DNA from: Centrapalus pauciflorus
Lineage: Eukaryota > Streptophyta > Magnoliopsida > Asterales > Asteraceae
NCBI GenBank assembly: GCA_020465985.1
Contig: JAANYP010009678.1
Coordinates: forward strand, 1 to 64,000
Length of the DNA stretch: 64,000 nucleotides
Direction: 5' to 3'
The notes below the pieces were generated by a model. That model ran no database searches. It was not told the DNA's origin and worked only from the letters and a program-made list of their open reading frames with translations. Of the stretch, positions 12,055 to 23,146 are shown one piece after another. Both the position numbers and the translations under genes were made by a program. Every line of letters starts with the position of its first letter. The stretch's first letter is position 1.

Positions 12055-13292
12055 TGTAACAGCCCGTAATTTATTAAATATAAATTACAGCATCAGACTT
12101 TGGATAATAAAGCAATTTTATCGAAATATTGGTAATTAACCGAAAACATGAATCTTAAATAGTTAATTATATTAAGTTATAATTAATTATGAAAAGTGTC
12201 CCCAAAATTAGCTGAAATAAAGTTGATAATTAAAATTCAGCTAAATGACAAATTAAAGACTGAAAATGACGAAACGGACTAAAATGAATAAAAATATGAC
12301 TAAAAGACAATTATAGCAAATCTAGAACTCCTTTGCTATTATTTGCATCTGAAATGCAAATCAGATTGATGGGAATAAAAGTTGGTCGATTCCGGAAATT
12401 CAGTAGAAAATCTGATTTTTCTCTATATTCCTATTAATAAGAGCTCCCCTCCTCATTTCTTAAGTTTGGAAGCTTGGACTCTCTCCTTCTCTCTCTAAGA
12501 CTTCACCTTCTCCCTAGAATTTCTCCCAAACGATCCATCGGATTCTCGTGATGTATACGCCATCGGTTAGAGATCGTCGAGCTCTACACGAATATACCAT
12601 TGCATGTTAGATTTCGTCCGGATTTAAGGTAAAAATCGACCCCTTTTTCTGACTTTAGTTCGGTTTTGTTGAGGAAATTCGAGTTTGCTCATATCCCCTT
12701 CATTTGAAGCTGATTTGCTCTCGTTTAGGACTTGTTTTTGCTTGGAAATCATCTATAGTCGAAGGATATAGCTTGGACGAAGGTTAGTAACTATTTTTCC
12801 CTCATTTATGTTCATGTTTAGTAGCTAAAACCTGGAAAATCGTTGAACAAGTAGAACAAACTCGAGACATTCATGCCTAAACTTGAATATGTGTCTCGAA
12901 TCTAAGTAGGTTCGAGTCTAGTAAGTTGCCTTCGAATCTGGTATGGGTTCGAGTCTAGGAAGGCTTCGAAACTATGTGTAGGTTCGAATCTATGTATGTG
13001 TTTCGAGTCTAAGTCCCTATTTCGAATCTATATGCTTCGATTCTAAGAGTATGCTTCGAGTCTATGGGTATGGTTTCAAGGTGATGTGAACTTCGAGTCT
13101 AATCATCTAGATTCGAATGGTATTGCTTCGAATCTGTCCCTCTTAATTCGAATCTGATTATGTTCCTAGCCAAAGATTAATTCCTAAATCAGATTAAGTT
13201 ATTAAACAACCTATTGTAATTAAAAGTATAATATGATTATGATAAAACTCACAAGTTCAAGTTGCATATCTATTTTAAGCACAAATGAATTA
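12055..13292 (+). repeat. Element A 3' LTR, first part (interrupted by B)
   Basis: Starts TGTAACAGCCCG after the PPT. The expected TATA position reads CTATTAATAAG (about 12430) instead of CTATAAATAAG, so the promoter is altered in this copy. The TTCGAA/TTCGAG motif array spans about 12890-13160. The LTR is cut at 13292 by element B and resumes at 36123 (GAATTA | ACAGACTCTG). Confidence 0.9.
13288..13292 (+). other. Target-site duplication of element B, left copy (AATTA)
   Basis: AATTA here and at 36118-36122 flank TGTAACATCC...GGGCTGTTACA. Joining the outer sequences at one copy restores a continuous Tk LTR, which shows that B inserted into A's LTR. Confidence 0.9.
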
Positions 13293-14772
13293 TGTAACAT
13301 CCAAGTTACCACAAACAGTACACGTCATAAAATTTCATTTCATTAAGTAATAAATATTACTAATTGTTTGATACCACAGGTCCATCTGCCTGAATTCTTA
13401 ATTACAACAATATATTAAAGATTAATGGTGGTCTAAACTAGCTTCTAAATCTTCAATTAGAGTGCGGAAGACTGAACAAGCTACCCGAGACCGCATCATC
13501 TTTTCAAAAAAAAGCGTCATCAAAAGTCCAAAAGTCTGCTATTCATCAAATGTCCAGATTCACTTAGCCTGGGACGGACTACCTGCTATGGTCTTGCCCT
13601 TATCAGCTTTTCCTGAAAAAGAGTTGTCATGACAGAGTAAGCTAACATTGCTTAGTGAGTTAACAGAGTTCCATTAGTTACCACACACACATAACATACT
13701 ATCAGCTCCTGTCGGCAAGTCACTACGTCAGAGACGGCAAAAAGGTTGGGAGACAACCCAGTTTGTATTCCCCTGTGTAAGGCCGAAGCCCTACGGGAAA
13801 TGTATGGAAACAAGTCAAATAGGAAAGGAATCTGCAGAATTCCCTCCTGTGAATGGAGATCTCACATTCGGTCCTGTCGGATAATGCAGTATGCAGCGGC
13901 AAGTATATCAACAGTCAAGTAAGCAGTAAGCATGATAAGTATTTACATAAAATGTAAAAGTGAACATGCAATCAAGGCAATTCAAGTGTCTAGCTTCAGT
14001 AATGTCAAAAGTACGTTTCTATGATACAATATTATAGTATTAAAGAAACATGCAGCAACAATCGGAAGTTTCCATACAGTCGATGACATTCACCAATAAG
14101 TATTGAAACATATGCAAGTAATTAATGAAAACTGTCACTCACAGTGGTCCGTAGTCAGATAATGCTTAACGAATTAAGCGGTTCAGTTTACTCTGTCAAT
14201 CGACGGGTTCCTGCAGTTCAGTTTCAAGTCTGGCATATTAATGTCAAGTTTTGTAGCATGATCTATATAACCCTAGTTATATAATTATGTTATTGTCAAT
14301 TCTGGCTGTCGAGTCTGAGGTAGTTCCTATCGTCCCAAGTTGAGTCTTTTCTTATCAGATCAGTACGATCCCTAATTACAGATGTGTGGCCTTGAAACAA
14401 AGCCAATCGTATTTCTAGCAAGGTGTAACATGCCATACACATTCTAAAGGTTCATACAGAGTCGGTTAATTTATTTGTGCATAAAATAGTTATGCAACTT
14501 GAACTTGTGAGTTTTATCATAATCCAAGGACACTTTCAATTAAAATAAGTTGTTTAATAACTTAATCTGATTTAGGGATTAATCTTAGGCTTAAAACAAA
14601 ACCAAATACGAATATAAAGGGACAGATTCGAACCAGATTCATTCGAATCTAATTGCTTAGATTCAAAATTCTCACAAACTCAAGACAAGGAAGCAGATTC
14701 GAAGCATACATAGATTCGAAGCATACATAGGTTCGAAATATGGACATAAACTCGAAACACCTACATAGACTC
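13293..14772 (-). repeat. Element B 3' LTR, inner (U5-side) part
   Basis: TGTAACATCC start. Matches 33622-35093 of the same element's 5' LTR almost base for base. It includes the satellite-homologous segment (about 13970-14155) and a 62-codon sense ORF (13723-13911) present in most Tk LTRs. It ends at the D insertion, GACTC at 14768-14772. Confidence 0.9.
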
Positions 14773-15787
14773 TGATGTGATCTCACCCGAGGAATGTGTG
14801 ATAGATCACGATTGCCCGATCGTTCTAATGGTTGTTTCAAGTAACTTGGATAGGACCGCGACCCATTGTCTATAAACAAGACAAGAACCTTGGTATAAGT
14901 GGAACCGCGACCCGTTGCCTATATACGAGGCAAGAACTTTGGTATAGAGAACGCCACAATCAACCCCACCAAGTTGATTGATAAGTTTCGAACGCCACAA
15001 GCTAAAACACTCGATAAGTTCTAAAAGTTCGTAAGGAACAATAAGAGTTAAAAACTCACAATTTTACTCAAAAATGAAGGATGATTGAAATGGTTACATT
15101 GAGTGCCTATTTATAGGAGAAAATATAAGACCAACTACTTATCTAGATAAGTTGCACAAGCTATCACGATAAGCTATCAAATAAGCAAGACTACTTATCA
15201 AAAGGGCATTATTGACATTTCACCACTTGAAGCTTCTAGTAGGTATTAATCATGCAAGTAACTTCTATCTCTTTATCTCCTCCAAGTAAATGACCATAAT
15301 GTTGAGAAAACCTTCAAAATGCCTTGAATTTAATCTTTGACAAGTTCTTTAACATGGACACCTTTATGGGCAGATTCATGGATGTGGCTAAGGACATATT
15401 TTGGGCCCTTTTTATTCTTGAAAATATAGGAAAAAGGCTAAGGTTGAAGTGGGCTTTTATTTCACTCAAATTGGGCTTAAAATGAGGAAGTTATGGCCAA
15501 AACAATGCACATGGGTGGGCTTGGCCGAATTTTATTTATTTTTGGGCTTTTGTGGATTAAAGTGAGAACTTGGGCTCCAAAACTTGGACTAATATTAGTC
15601 TTCAACTTGGATCAACATTAGGAAGCGTGCTTGGTTGTTTTGCGAACAAACGGGAGCTTGATTCCGACAATATTTAATCATTCCATTGAGAGCATCCTGG
15701 AACATCTTGGATTTTGATCTTGTGATAGGTCCGATCTTCCACCTTAACGGATCTTCGTCATCTCGGTCCCTGGACAGGTTCTCATCA
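14773..15787 (-). repeat. Element D 3' LTR
   Basis: TG...CA-bounded 1015-bp LTR. TATA box (CTATAAATAGG on the minus strand) near 15108-15120. The last part of the D pol frame lies in it: the stop is at 15595-15597, 193 bp inside the LTR. Otherwise no gene. Confidence 0.92.
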
Positions 15788-18308
15788 TTCCCCTCCTCTT
15801 GAAAGTGATTTGTCCTCAAATCTTCACCTGCATCAAACAGAGTCAAGTCAGTTACATTAAAAACATCATGAACATTATACTCATCTGGAAGATCAAGTTT
15901 GTAAGCATTGTCATTGATTTTCTGCAACACTTGAAATGGTCCATCTCCTCTTGGCATTAACTTTGACTTCCGTTTTGTTGGAAACCGTTCCTTCCGCAAA
16001 TGAAGCCACACCCAATCTCCTGGTACAAAAATAATCTTTCTTTTTCCCTTGTTTGCTTGTTGTTCATACTTCTTGGTGCGCTCTTCAATGTTGTGTTTTG
16101 CCTGCTCATGGATTTGCTTGACAAATTCCGCCTTCTTCCTGCCATCTAAATTCAAATACTCATTCACAGGTAAAGGAGTTAAATCCATAGGAGTTAATGG
16201 CTTAAATCCATACACAATCTCGAAAGGTGAAAACTTAGTAGCAGAATGCACATTTCGATTATATGCAAACTCAACATGGGGTAAGCATTGCTCCCAAGTT
16301 TTCACATTTCTCCCCACTATTGATCTTAATAAAGTACCAAGTGTACGATTCACAACTTCAGTTTGTCCATCCGTTTGGGGATGACAAGTTGTAGAAAACA
16401 AAAGCTTTGTTCCCAATTTTCCCCACAACGTTTTCCAAAAGTAACTTAAAAACTTTGTGTCCCGATCCGAGACGATAGTTCTTGGCATGCCATGCAATCT
16501 AACCACTTCTTTGAAAAACAAATCTGAAATATGTGAGGCATCATTGGTTCGATTGCATGGAATGAAATGCGCCATTTTCGAAAACCGATCAACAACCACA
16601 AATATCGAATCTTTGCCATTTTTAGTTCTTGGCAATCCCAACACAAAATCCATAGAAAGATCAACCCATGGTTCACTTGGTATAGGCAGAGGAGTGTATA
16701 AACCATGAGGTTGAACCTTTGATTTGGCTTGTTTACAAACAATGCACTTTTCACAAACTTTTCCAACATAAACTTTCATTTTTGGCCAAAAGAAATGTTC
16801 CTGCAAAATATTCAATGTTTTTGCCACACCAAAATGACCCATAAGACCTCCACTATGTGCCTCCCAAACCAAAAGTTCACGTAAAGAAGTGTTTGGAATG
16901 CAAAGCTTTGATTCTTTGAACAAAAATCCATCATGTATGAAAAACTTTTCAAAAGAGCCCTTTTCACAACTTTGAAAAATCATACCAAAATCCACATCTT
17001 CACGATACAACTCTTTGATTTGTTCAAAACCTAGAATTTTAGAGTCAAGAGAAGAGAGTAAAGAGTACCTTCGTGAAAGTGCATCAGCCACAATATTTTC
17101 CTTACCTTTCTTGAATCGGATGACATATGGAAATGTCTCAAGAAACTCCATCCACCTAGCATGTCTCTTGTTGAGCTTTTGTTGTCCTTTTAGAAACTTC
17201 AAGGACTCATGATCAGAATGAATGACAAACTCCTTGGTCCACAAATAGTGTTGCCAAGTTTTTAGTGCTCGAACCAAGGCATACATCTCTTTGTCATATG
17301 TGGGATAGTTTAAAGTTGCACCACTTAACTTTTCACTAAAATATGCCAATGGTTTTCCTTCTTGCATTAAAACCGCACCAATTCCAACACCCGATGCATC
17401 ACACTCAATCTCAAAAGTTTTATCAAAATTTGGCAAAGAAAGCAAAGGAGCATGAGTTAAATGAAACTTCAGTTTTTCAAAAGCTTGCTCTTGCTCTTTG
17501 CCCCATTTAAAACCAACATTCTTTTTAATCACTTCGGTGAGTGGTGATGCCAAGGTGCTAAAGTTTTTCACAAATCGGCGATAAAAACTTGCAAGACCAT
17601 GAAAACTCCTCACATCACTTACGCACTTTGGAGTTGGCCAATCTTGAATAGCCTTTACCTTTTCTTCATCAACAGATATTCCATGAGAACTAACCACATA
17701 TCCAAGAAATACAATGTGGTCGGTACAAAAAGTGCACTTCTTCCAGTTCGCATAAAGCTGTTCCTTCCTAAGCACACTCAAAACACACGTTAGATGCTCA
17801 AGATGATCATTCAAACTCTTAGAATAAATCAAAATATCATCAAAGTAAACGACCACAAATTTCCCAATAAAATCACGCAAAACATGGTTCATTAATCTCA
17901 TGAACGTACTTGGAGCATTAGTTAACCCAAAAGGCATAACTAACCATTCATATAAACCATGCTTTGTTTTGAAAGCTGTTTTCCATTCGTCACCATCATT
18001 CATGCGAATTTGATGATACCCGCTCTTTAGATCAATCTTTGAAAACAACTTTGAGCCATACAATTCATCAAGCATATCATCTAATCGAGGGATTGGATGG
18101 CGATACTTTACCGTGATATTGTTGATGGCACGACAATCTACACACATCCTCCATGATCCATCCTTCTTAGGTACCAGCAATACGGGAACCGCACACGGAC
18201 TCATGCTTTCTCGAATCCATCCTTTCTCAAGTAATTCCTTAACTTGCCTTTGCAACTCTTTGGTTTCTTCCGGATTTGTTCTATACGCCGGCTTATTTGG
18301 AATGGAAA
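15595..18308 (-). pseudogene. Element D pol, downstream part (RT to C-terminal CR-like tail)
   Basis: Open from the F junction at 18308 to the stop at 15595-15597. Counting from the first Met (18255): RT with YFDD at residues 137-140; RNase H with CDAS near 285, SDHE near 347 and DALSRR at 391; integrase zinc residues H467, H474, C504, C507; catalytic D536, D597, E633 (35-residue D-E spacing); GPF motif near 772. The tail contains GPITRSKSK and LNGMI (842-860), ends without a chromodomain and crosses the PPT into the LTR, as known for CRM elements. Only the F insertion separates this from the upstream part at 23720-24046. Confidence 0.9.
15788..15800 (-). other. Polypurine tract of element D
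   Basis: AAGAGGAGGGGAA on the minus strand, immediately before LTR start TGATGAGAACC. It lies inside the coding frame, since the pol ORF continues into the LTR. Confidence 0.8.
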
Positions 18309-19085
18309 TGATGGAGGATCATCAAACCATTCCAAAGATGTCATGGAAATACGTGAAGGCCCAATGACAAGAGGACGAGCAAAGAAGATCAAAGAAGTTT
18401 TTACGAGCTTAGTTGTTGATATCCAAGAGTCTGCATGCAAAGACGATGCTCAACCGCAAGTGATGAAGCATGTTACTAGACTTGAAACATTGGATCCTAA
18501 TATGGAAGCATAAAAGCCCAAAAGTTGCATTTTCTTGGGTCTTTGAGATATTATGGGCTAGTACTAAGCCCAAGTGGTAGAATGGATGTATTTTGAAGTC
18601 CATTAGAAGTTTATTTGAGTCCAATAAAGGCCTAGAAATGCCTAATCCGTTTTTTTTGTTTAAGAGTTCTAGAATTATCTACCAATTGAAGACAAAATGT
18701 CAAGAGTCATGGATTAAAGTCCCTTCTTTAATCCATTGAATTTAATTAGTGTCTTTTGAGTTGGTTTTTGAAGCCTATAAATAGATGGCTTCCTATGTAC
18801 TTTCAAATCAATTCACTTGAGAAATATATATCTTTCTTTAGAGTTTTACTCATCTTTGTGAGCTTTGTTCTTTGTTGGAGAGTTCATAGTTCAAGAACTT
18901 ATCAAGATTGTGAGCACATTCTTGTGGCGTTCTCGTATTCCTTTGGTTCTTAGTTCTTATAACTAACGGGTCAAGGACTTGCTCTAGGCGTGTTGGAGTC
19001 CCAATTATCGGGTACTTTGACGCCTATCCTATCCTATACGAAGGTTCCAAGTTACATTTAACTTGCGGGTCAACGTTTCGTATCA
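18309..19085 (+). repeat. Element F 5' LTR
   Basis: 777 bp. TATA box CTATAAATAG at about 18775-18784. It carries the same C-terminal coding segment as the 3' LTR (EGPMTRGRAKK). Compared with the 3' LTR I see GATGCTC against GGTGCTC, GAGTTCTAG against GAGGTCTAG, and a T-run length difference. Confidence 0.92.
18774..18784 (+). promoter_or_regulatory. TATA box of element F LTR
   Basis: CCTATAAATAG about 465 bp into the LTR. The identical box lies at 23408-23418 in the 3' LTR and, reversed, in the solo LTR near 55793-55803. Confidence 0.75.
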
Positions 19086-19087
19086 TT

Positions 19088-19099
19088 TGGTATCAGAGC
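19088..19099 (+). other. PBS of element F
   Basis: TGGTATCAGAGC, complementary to initiator tRNA-Met, two bases after the LTR end. The next 45 bases of leader are nearly identical to the D leader (reverse complement of about 26320-26362), although the D and F LTRs are unlike. Confidence 0.85.
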
Positions 19100-19144
19100 C
19101 AGGTTCTATTGGTTTGTTTTCTACTTTATATTTCATTCGTATCA

Positions 19145-20057
19145 AAGATGTTCCAGGATGCTCTCAATGGAATGATTAAATATTGTCGGAATCAAGCTCT
19201 CGTTTGTTCGCAAAACAACCAAGCACGCTTCCTAATGTTGATCCAAGTTGAAGACTAATATTAGTCCAAGTTTTGGAGCCCAAGTTCTCACTTTAATCCA
19301 CAAAAGCCTAAAAATAAATAAAATTCGGCCAAGCCCACCCATGTGCGTTGTTTTGGCCATAACTTCCTCATTTTAAGCCCAATTTGAGTGAAATAAAAGC
19401 CCACTTCAACCTTAGCCTTTTTCCTATATTTTCAAGAATAAAAAAAGGCCCAAAATATGTCCTTAGCCAAGTCCATGAATCTGCCCATAAAGTTAGCCAA
19501 GTTCAAGGCATTTTGAAGGTTTTCTCAACATTATGGCCATTTACTTGGAGGAGATAAAGAGATAGAAGTTACTTGCATGATTAATACCTACTAGAAGCTT
19601 CAAGTGGTGAAATGTCAATAACGCCCTTTTGATAAGTAGTCTTGCTTATTTGATAGCTTATCGTGATAGCTTGTGCAACTTATCTAGATAAATAGTTGGT
19701 CTTATATTTTCTCCTATAAATAGGCACTCAATGTAACCATTTCAATCATCCTTCATTTTTGAGTAAAATTGTGAGTTTTTAACTCTTATTGTTCCTTACG
19801 AACTTTCAGAACTTATCGAGTGTCTTAGCTTGTGGCGTTCGAAACTTATCAATCAACTTGGTGGGGTTGATTGTGGCGTTCTCTATACCAAAGTTCTTGC
19901 CTCGTATATAGGCAACGGGTCGCGGTTCCACTTATACCAAGGTTCTTGTCTTGTTTATAGACAATGGGTCGCGGTCCTATCCAAGTTACTTGAAACAACC
20001 ATTAGAACGATCGGGCAATCGTGATCTATCACACATTCCTCGGGTGAGATCACATCA
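19145..20057 (+). repeat. D-type LTR fragment captured inside element F
   Basis: A plus-oriented copy of the D LTR lacking about its first 100 bp of U3. It starts at AAGATGTTCCAGG and ends GATCACATCA, followed by a partial PBS (TTTGGTATCAG, 20058-20068). It retains the TATA box (19714-19723). There is no TSD at its ends, so it was joined by recombination or template switching rather than integration. Confidence 0.88.
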
Positions 20058-20412
20058 TTTGGTATCAGCAAAATTCCAAAAGTCAGCAATCATCCAGTAT
20101 CAATGCTCACTTAGCTTGGGACGAACTACCTGCTATAGCTTTGGCCTTATCGGTTTTTCAGTAGTCCTTAGTCAGATAGTGCTTAACGAATTAAGCTGTT
20201 CAATTTACTCTGTCAAATCGGCGGGTTCCTTCGTCCAAGCTATAGCCTTCGATTATAGACGATTTCCAAGCTAAAACAGGTAGTTCGTCCCAAGCTAAGT
20301 GAGCATTGATACTGGATGATTGCTGACTTTTGGAATTTTGCTGATACCAAATGATGTGATCTCACCCGAGGAATGTGTGATAGATCACGATTGCCCGATC
20401 GTTCTAATGGTT
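19997..20412. repeat. Perfect 136-bp inverted repeat with 144-bp spacer
   Basis: Arms 19997-20132 and 20277-20412 are exact reverse complements by eye. Each arm contains the end of a D-type LTR, the partial PBS and a piece resembling Tk subfamily-E LTR. The spacer (20133-20276) is three non-contiguous Tk LTR scraps: around GCTTTGGCCTTATC, around TGCTTAACGAATTAAGC, and around TCGTCCAAGCTATAG. RNA from either strand would fold into a long hairpin. Confidence 0.9.
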
Positions 20413-20578
20413 AGGGAGACAAGAACTACTTTCTTTTCATGATCTTTAAGCATATATTGATTAAGAAAGCCATCATAGATAACTTTCCTATCAAATTGCC
20501 AAGGTCTACCAAGTAGTATATGACTTACTTGCATTGGAACCACGTCACACATCACTTCGTCTTTGTACTTTCCGATGG
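20413..20578 (-). pseudogene. Reversed protease-region fragment in element F
   Basis: Read on the minus strand this gives an open stretch containing DEVMCDVVPMQ and LLGRPWQFDRK, clearly homologous to the protease C-terminal part of D (around 24130-24270), but in opposite orientation to the rest of F. It is the only remnant of the gag-PR region in F. Confidence 0.8.
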
Positions 20579-23146
20579 AAAATGTGTATGGACTGTAGAG
20601 CCATCAACAAAATAACGGTAAAGTATCGCTACCCTATTCCAAGGTTAGATGATATGTTGGATGAGTTGCATGGTGCTAAGATCTTCTCAAAAATTGATTT
20701 GAAAAGTGGCTATCATCAAATTCGAATTAATGAAGGTGATGAATGGAAAACAGCTTTTAAAACAAAGTTTGGTTTGTATGAGTGGTTAGTTATGCCCTTT
20801 GGACTAACTAATGCTCCGAGTACATTCATGAGGTTAATGAATCATGTTTTACGAGAGTACATTGGTAAGTTTGTCGTGGTCTATTTTGATGATATCCTGA
20901 TTTATAGCATTAATGTTGAAGTTCACTTGGAACATTTGCGTATTGTTTTGGAAACTTTAAGAAAAGAGTCATTATTTGCTAACTTAAAGAAGTGCACATT
21001 TTGCATGGATAAGGTTGTTTTTCTTGGTTTTGTTGTAAGTGGCCAGGGAATTGAGGTGGATGACGAGAAGGTCAAGGCAATCAAAGAATGGCCAACTCCA
21101 ACAACAGTGTCCCAAGTTAGAAGCTTCCATGGGCTTGCAAGTTTCTATCGAAGGTTTGTTCGTGACTTCAGTACCATAGCTGCCCCCCTTAATGAGCTTG
21201 TGAAGAAGGAAGTTAGTTTTCATTGGGGAGAAAGGCAAGAAGCTGCATTCAATTTACTGAAAGAAAGGTTGACATCTACTCCTATTCTTGCATTGCCTAA
21301 TTTTAATAAAATGTTTGAACTTGAGTGTGATGCATCCGGGGTGGGTATTGGGGCTGTTTTGATTCAAGAAGGTAGACCAATTGCATATTTTAGTGAAAAA
21401 TTAAAGGGGGCTCACTTGAATTATTCCACTTATGAAAAAGAGCTTTATGCATTGGTTAGATCTTTGCAAACATGGCAGCATTACTTAAGGCCTAAGGAAT
21501 TTGTGGTTCATACGGATCATGAGTCTCTTAAGTACCTTAAGGGGCAAGCTAATTTGAGTAGGAGGCATATCAAATGGGTTGAATTCATTGAGTCATTTCC
21601 TTATGTGATCAAATACAAAAAGGGTAAAGAAAACATTGTGGCTGATGCATTGTCTAGACGTCATACTCTTATCACCACATTAAGTTCTAAGCTTCTTGGG
21701 TTTGGATCACTTAAAGAAATGTACAAAGATGATTCTGAATTTTCTTCCTTATACGCTGCTTGTGAACATGCTTCATTTGATAAGTTTTATAGGCATGATG
21801 GTTATTTGTTTAAAGAAAACAAGTTATGCATTCCAAAGTGTTCTATACGGGAGCTATTTGTACGTGAGGCTCATGGTGGAGGGTTGATGGGCCATTTTGG
21901 TGTCCAGAAGACATTGGATATTTTGAAGGAACATTTCTATTGGCCTAAGATGAGAGAAGATGTTATGAAGATCTGTGAAAAATGTGTGCCATGTAAACAA
22001 GCCAAGTCAAAATCCAAGCCTCATGGTTTGTATATGCCACTGCCAATTCCTCAGCAACCATGGGTTGACATCTCCATGGACTTTGTGATTGGGTTGCCTA
22101 GAACAAAGAATGGTCATGATTCTGTGTTTGTGGTGGTTGATCGATTCTCTAAGATGGCACACTTCATTGCGTGTAAGAAGACTGACGATGCTTCACATGT
22201 TGCAGACTTGTTTTTCAAAGAGATTGTTCGTTTGCATGGTGTGCCGCGGACCATAGTAAGTGATAGGGATGTCAAGTTTCTGAGTCATTTCTGGCGTGTT
22301 CTTTGGAGTAAGTTGGGTACCAAACTTTTGTTTTCTACCACAAGTCACCCCCAAACCGATGGGCAAACAGAAGTGGTTAATCGAACCTTGTCCCAATTAC
22401 TTCGAGTGATTATTCCGAAGAACTTGAGAACTTGGGAGAATTGTTTGCCTTTTGCAGAGTTTGCTTACAACAGGAGTGTTCATTCTGCTACTAAATTTTC
22501 TCCTTTTGAAGTTGTTTACGGATTCAATCCATTGAGTCCTCTTGACCTTGTTCCTCTTCCCATCGAAGAACGATCCAGTTTAGATGGAAAGCGGAAGGCA
22601 GAATTCGTGAAGCAATTACACGAAAAGGTAAGACTCAATATTGAGAAAAGGACAGAACAATACACAAAACAAGCAAACAAAGGCAGGAAAAAGATAGTGT
22701 TTGAAGCTGGAGATTGGGTATGGCTGCACCTGAGAAAAGATAGATTTCCAACCAAACGAAGATCCAAATTGCAACCTAGAGGAGATGGACCATTTCAAGT
22801 GCTCGAAAGGATCAACGACAATGCTTACAAGCTAGATCTTCCAGGTGAGTATCAAGTTAGTTCAACATTCAATGTTTCTGACTTGTCTCCTTTTGATGTA
22901 GGTGATGATTCGTGGACGAATCCTTTTCAAGGGGGAGAGAATGATGGAGGATCATCAAACCATTCCAAAGATGTCATGGAAATACGTGAAGGCCCAATGA
23001 CAAGAGGACGAGCAAAGAAGATCAAAGAAGTTTTTACGAGCTTAGTTGTTGATATCCAAGAGTCTGCATGCAAAGACGGTGCTCAACCGCAAGTGATGAA
23101 GCATGTTACTAGACTTGAAACATTGGATCCTAATATGGAAGCATAA
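20534..23146 (+). CDS. Element F pol: RT-RNase H-integrase with CR-like tail (no gag/PR)
   Basis: Long uninterrupted frame. The first ATG at 20534 lies in the reversed PR fragment; recognisable RT starts about residue 16 (MCMDCRAINK), so the N-terminal residues are foreign and part of the RT fingers is lost. YFDD, RNase H (CDASG, TDHES, DALSRR), HHCC, DDE (SDRD ... TDGQTE) and GPF motifs are all intact. The frame crosses the PPT and ends about 205 bp inside the 3' LTR, after GPMTRGRAKK. The integrase and RNase H look undamaged, so this is a recent copy, but without Gag it could move only if particles were supplied in trans. Confidence 0.85.
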   Translation: MEPRHTSLRLCTFRWKMCMDCRAINKITVKYRYPIPRLDDMLDELHGAKIFSKIDLKSGYHQIRINEGDEWKTAFKTKFGLYEWLVMPFGLTNAPSTFMRLMNHVLREYIGKFVVVYFDDILIYSINVEVHLEHLRIVLETLRKESLFANLKKCTFCMDKVVFLGFVVSGQGIEVDDEKVKAIKEWPTPTTVSQVRSFHGLASFYRRFVRDFSTIAAPLNELVKKEVSFHWGERQEAAFNLLKERLTSTPILALPNFNKMFELECDASGVGIGAVLIQEGRPIAYFSEKLKGAHLNYSTYEKELYALVRSLQTWQHYLRPKEFVVHTDHESLKYLKGQANLSRRHIKWVEFIESFPYVIKYKKGKENIVADALSRRHTLITTLSSKLLGFGSLKEMYKDDSEFSSLYAACEHASFDKFYRHDGYLFKENKLCIPKCSIRELFVREAHGGGLMGHFGVQKTLDILKEHFYWPKMREDVMKICEKCVPCKQAKSKSKPHGLYMPLPIPQQPWVDISMDFVIGLPRTKNGHDSVFVVVDRFSKMAHFIACKKTDDASHVADLFFKEIVRLHGVPRTIVSDRDVKFLSHFWRVLWSKLGTKLLFSTTSHPQTDGQTEVVNRTLSQLLRVIIPKNLRTWENCLPFAEFAYNRSVHSATKFSPFEVVYGFNPLSPLDLVPLPIEERSSLDGKRKAEFVKQLHEKVRLNIEKRTEQYTKQANKGRKKIVFEAGDWVWLHLRKDRFPTKRRSKLQPRGDGPFQVLERINDNAYKLDLPGEYQVSSTFNVSDLSPFDVGDDSWTNPFQGGENDGGSSNHSKDVMEIREGPMTRGRAKKIKEVFTSLVVDIQESACKDGAQPQVMKHVTRLETLDPNMEA

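Larger units (their letters stand above)
9193..13292 (+). mobile_element. Element A, left part: plus-strand Tk copy lacking 5' LTR, gag and PR
   Basis: The Tk sequence begins abruptly at 9193, in the linker before RT (AGTTAAAAATACC), directly after LTR H. It continues through RT, RH, IN and chromodomain to a PPT (12042-12054) and 3' LTR. The 3' LTR is split by element B: first part 12055-13292, second part 36123-37263. Element B's TSD (AATTA) lies at 13288-13292 and 36118-36122. Its 5' half is lost. The junction analysis suggests A is itself a recombinant of two Tk copies (see findings). Confidence 0.9.
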
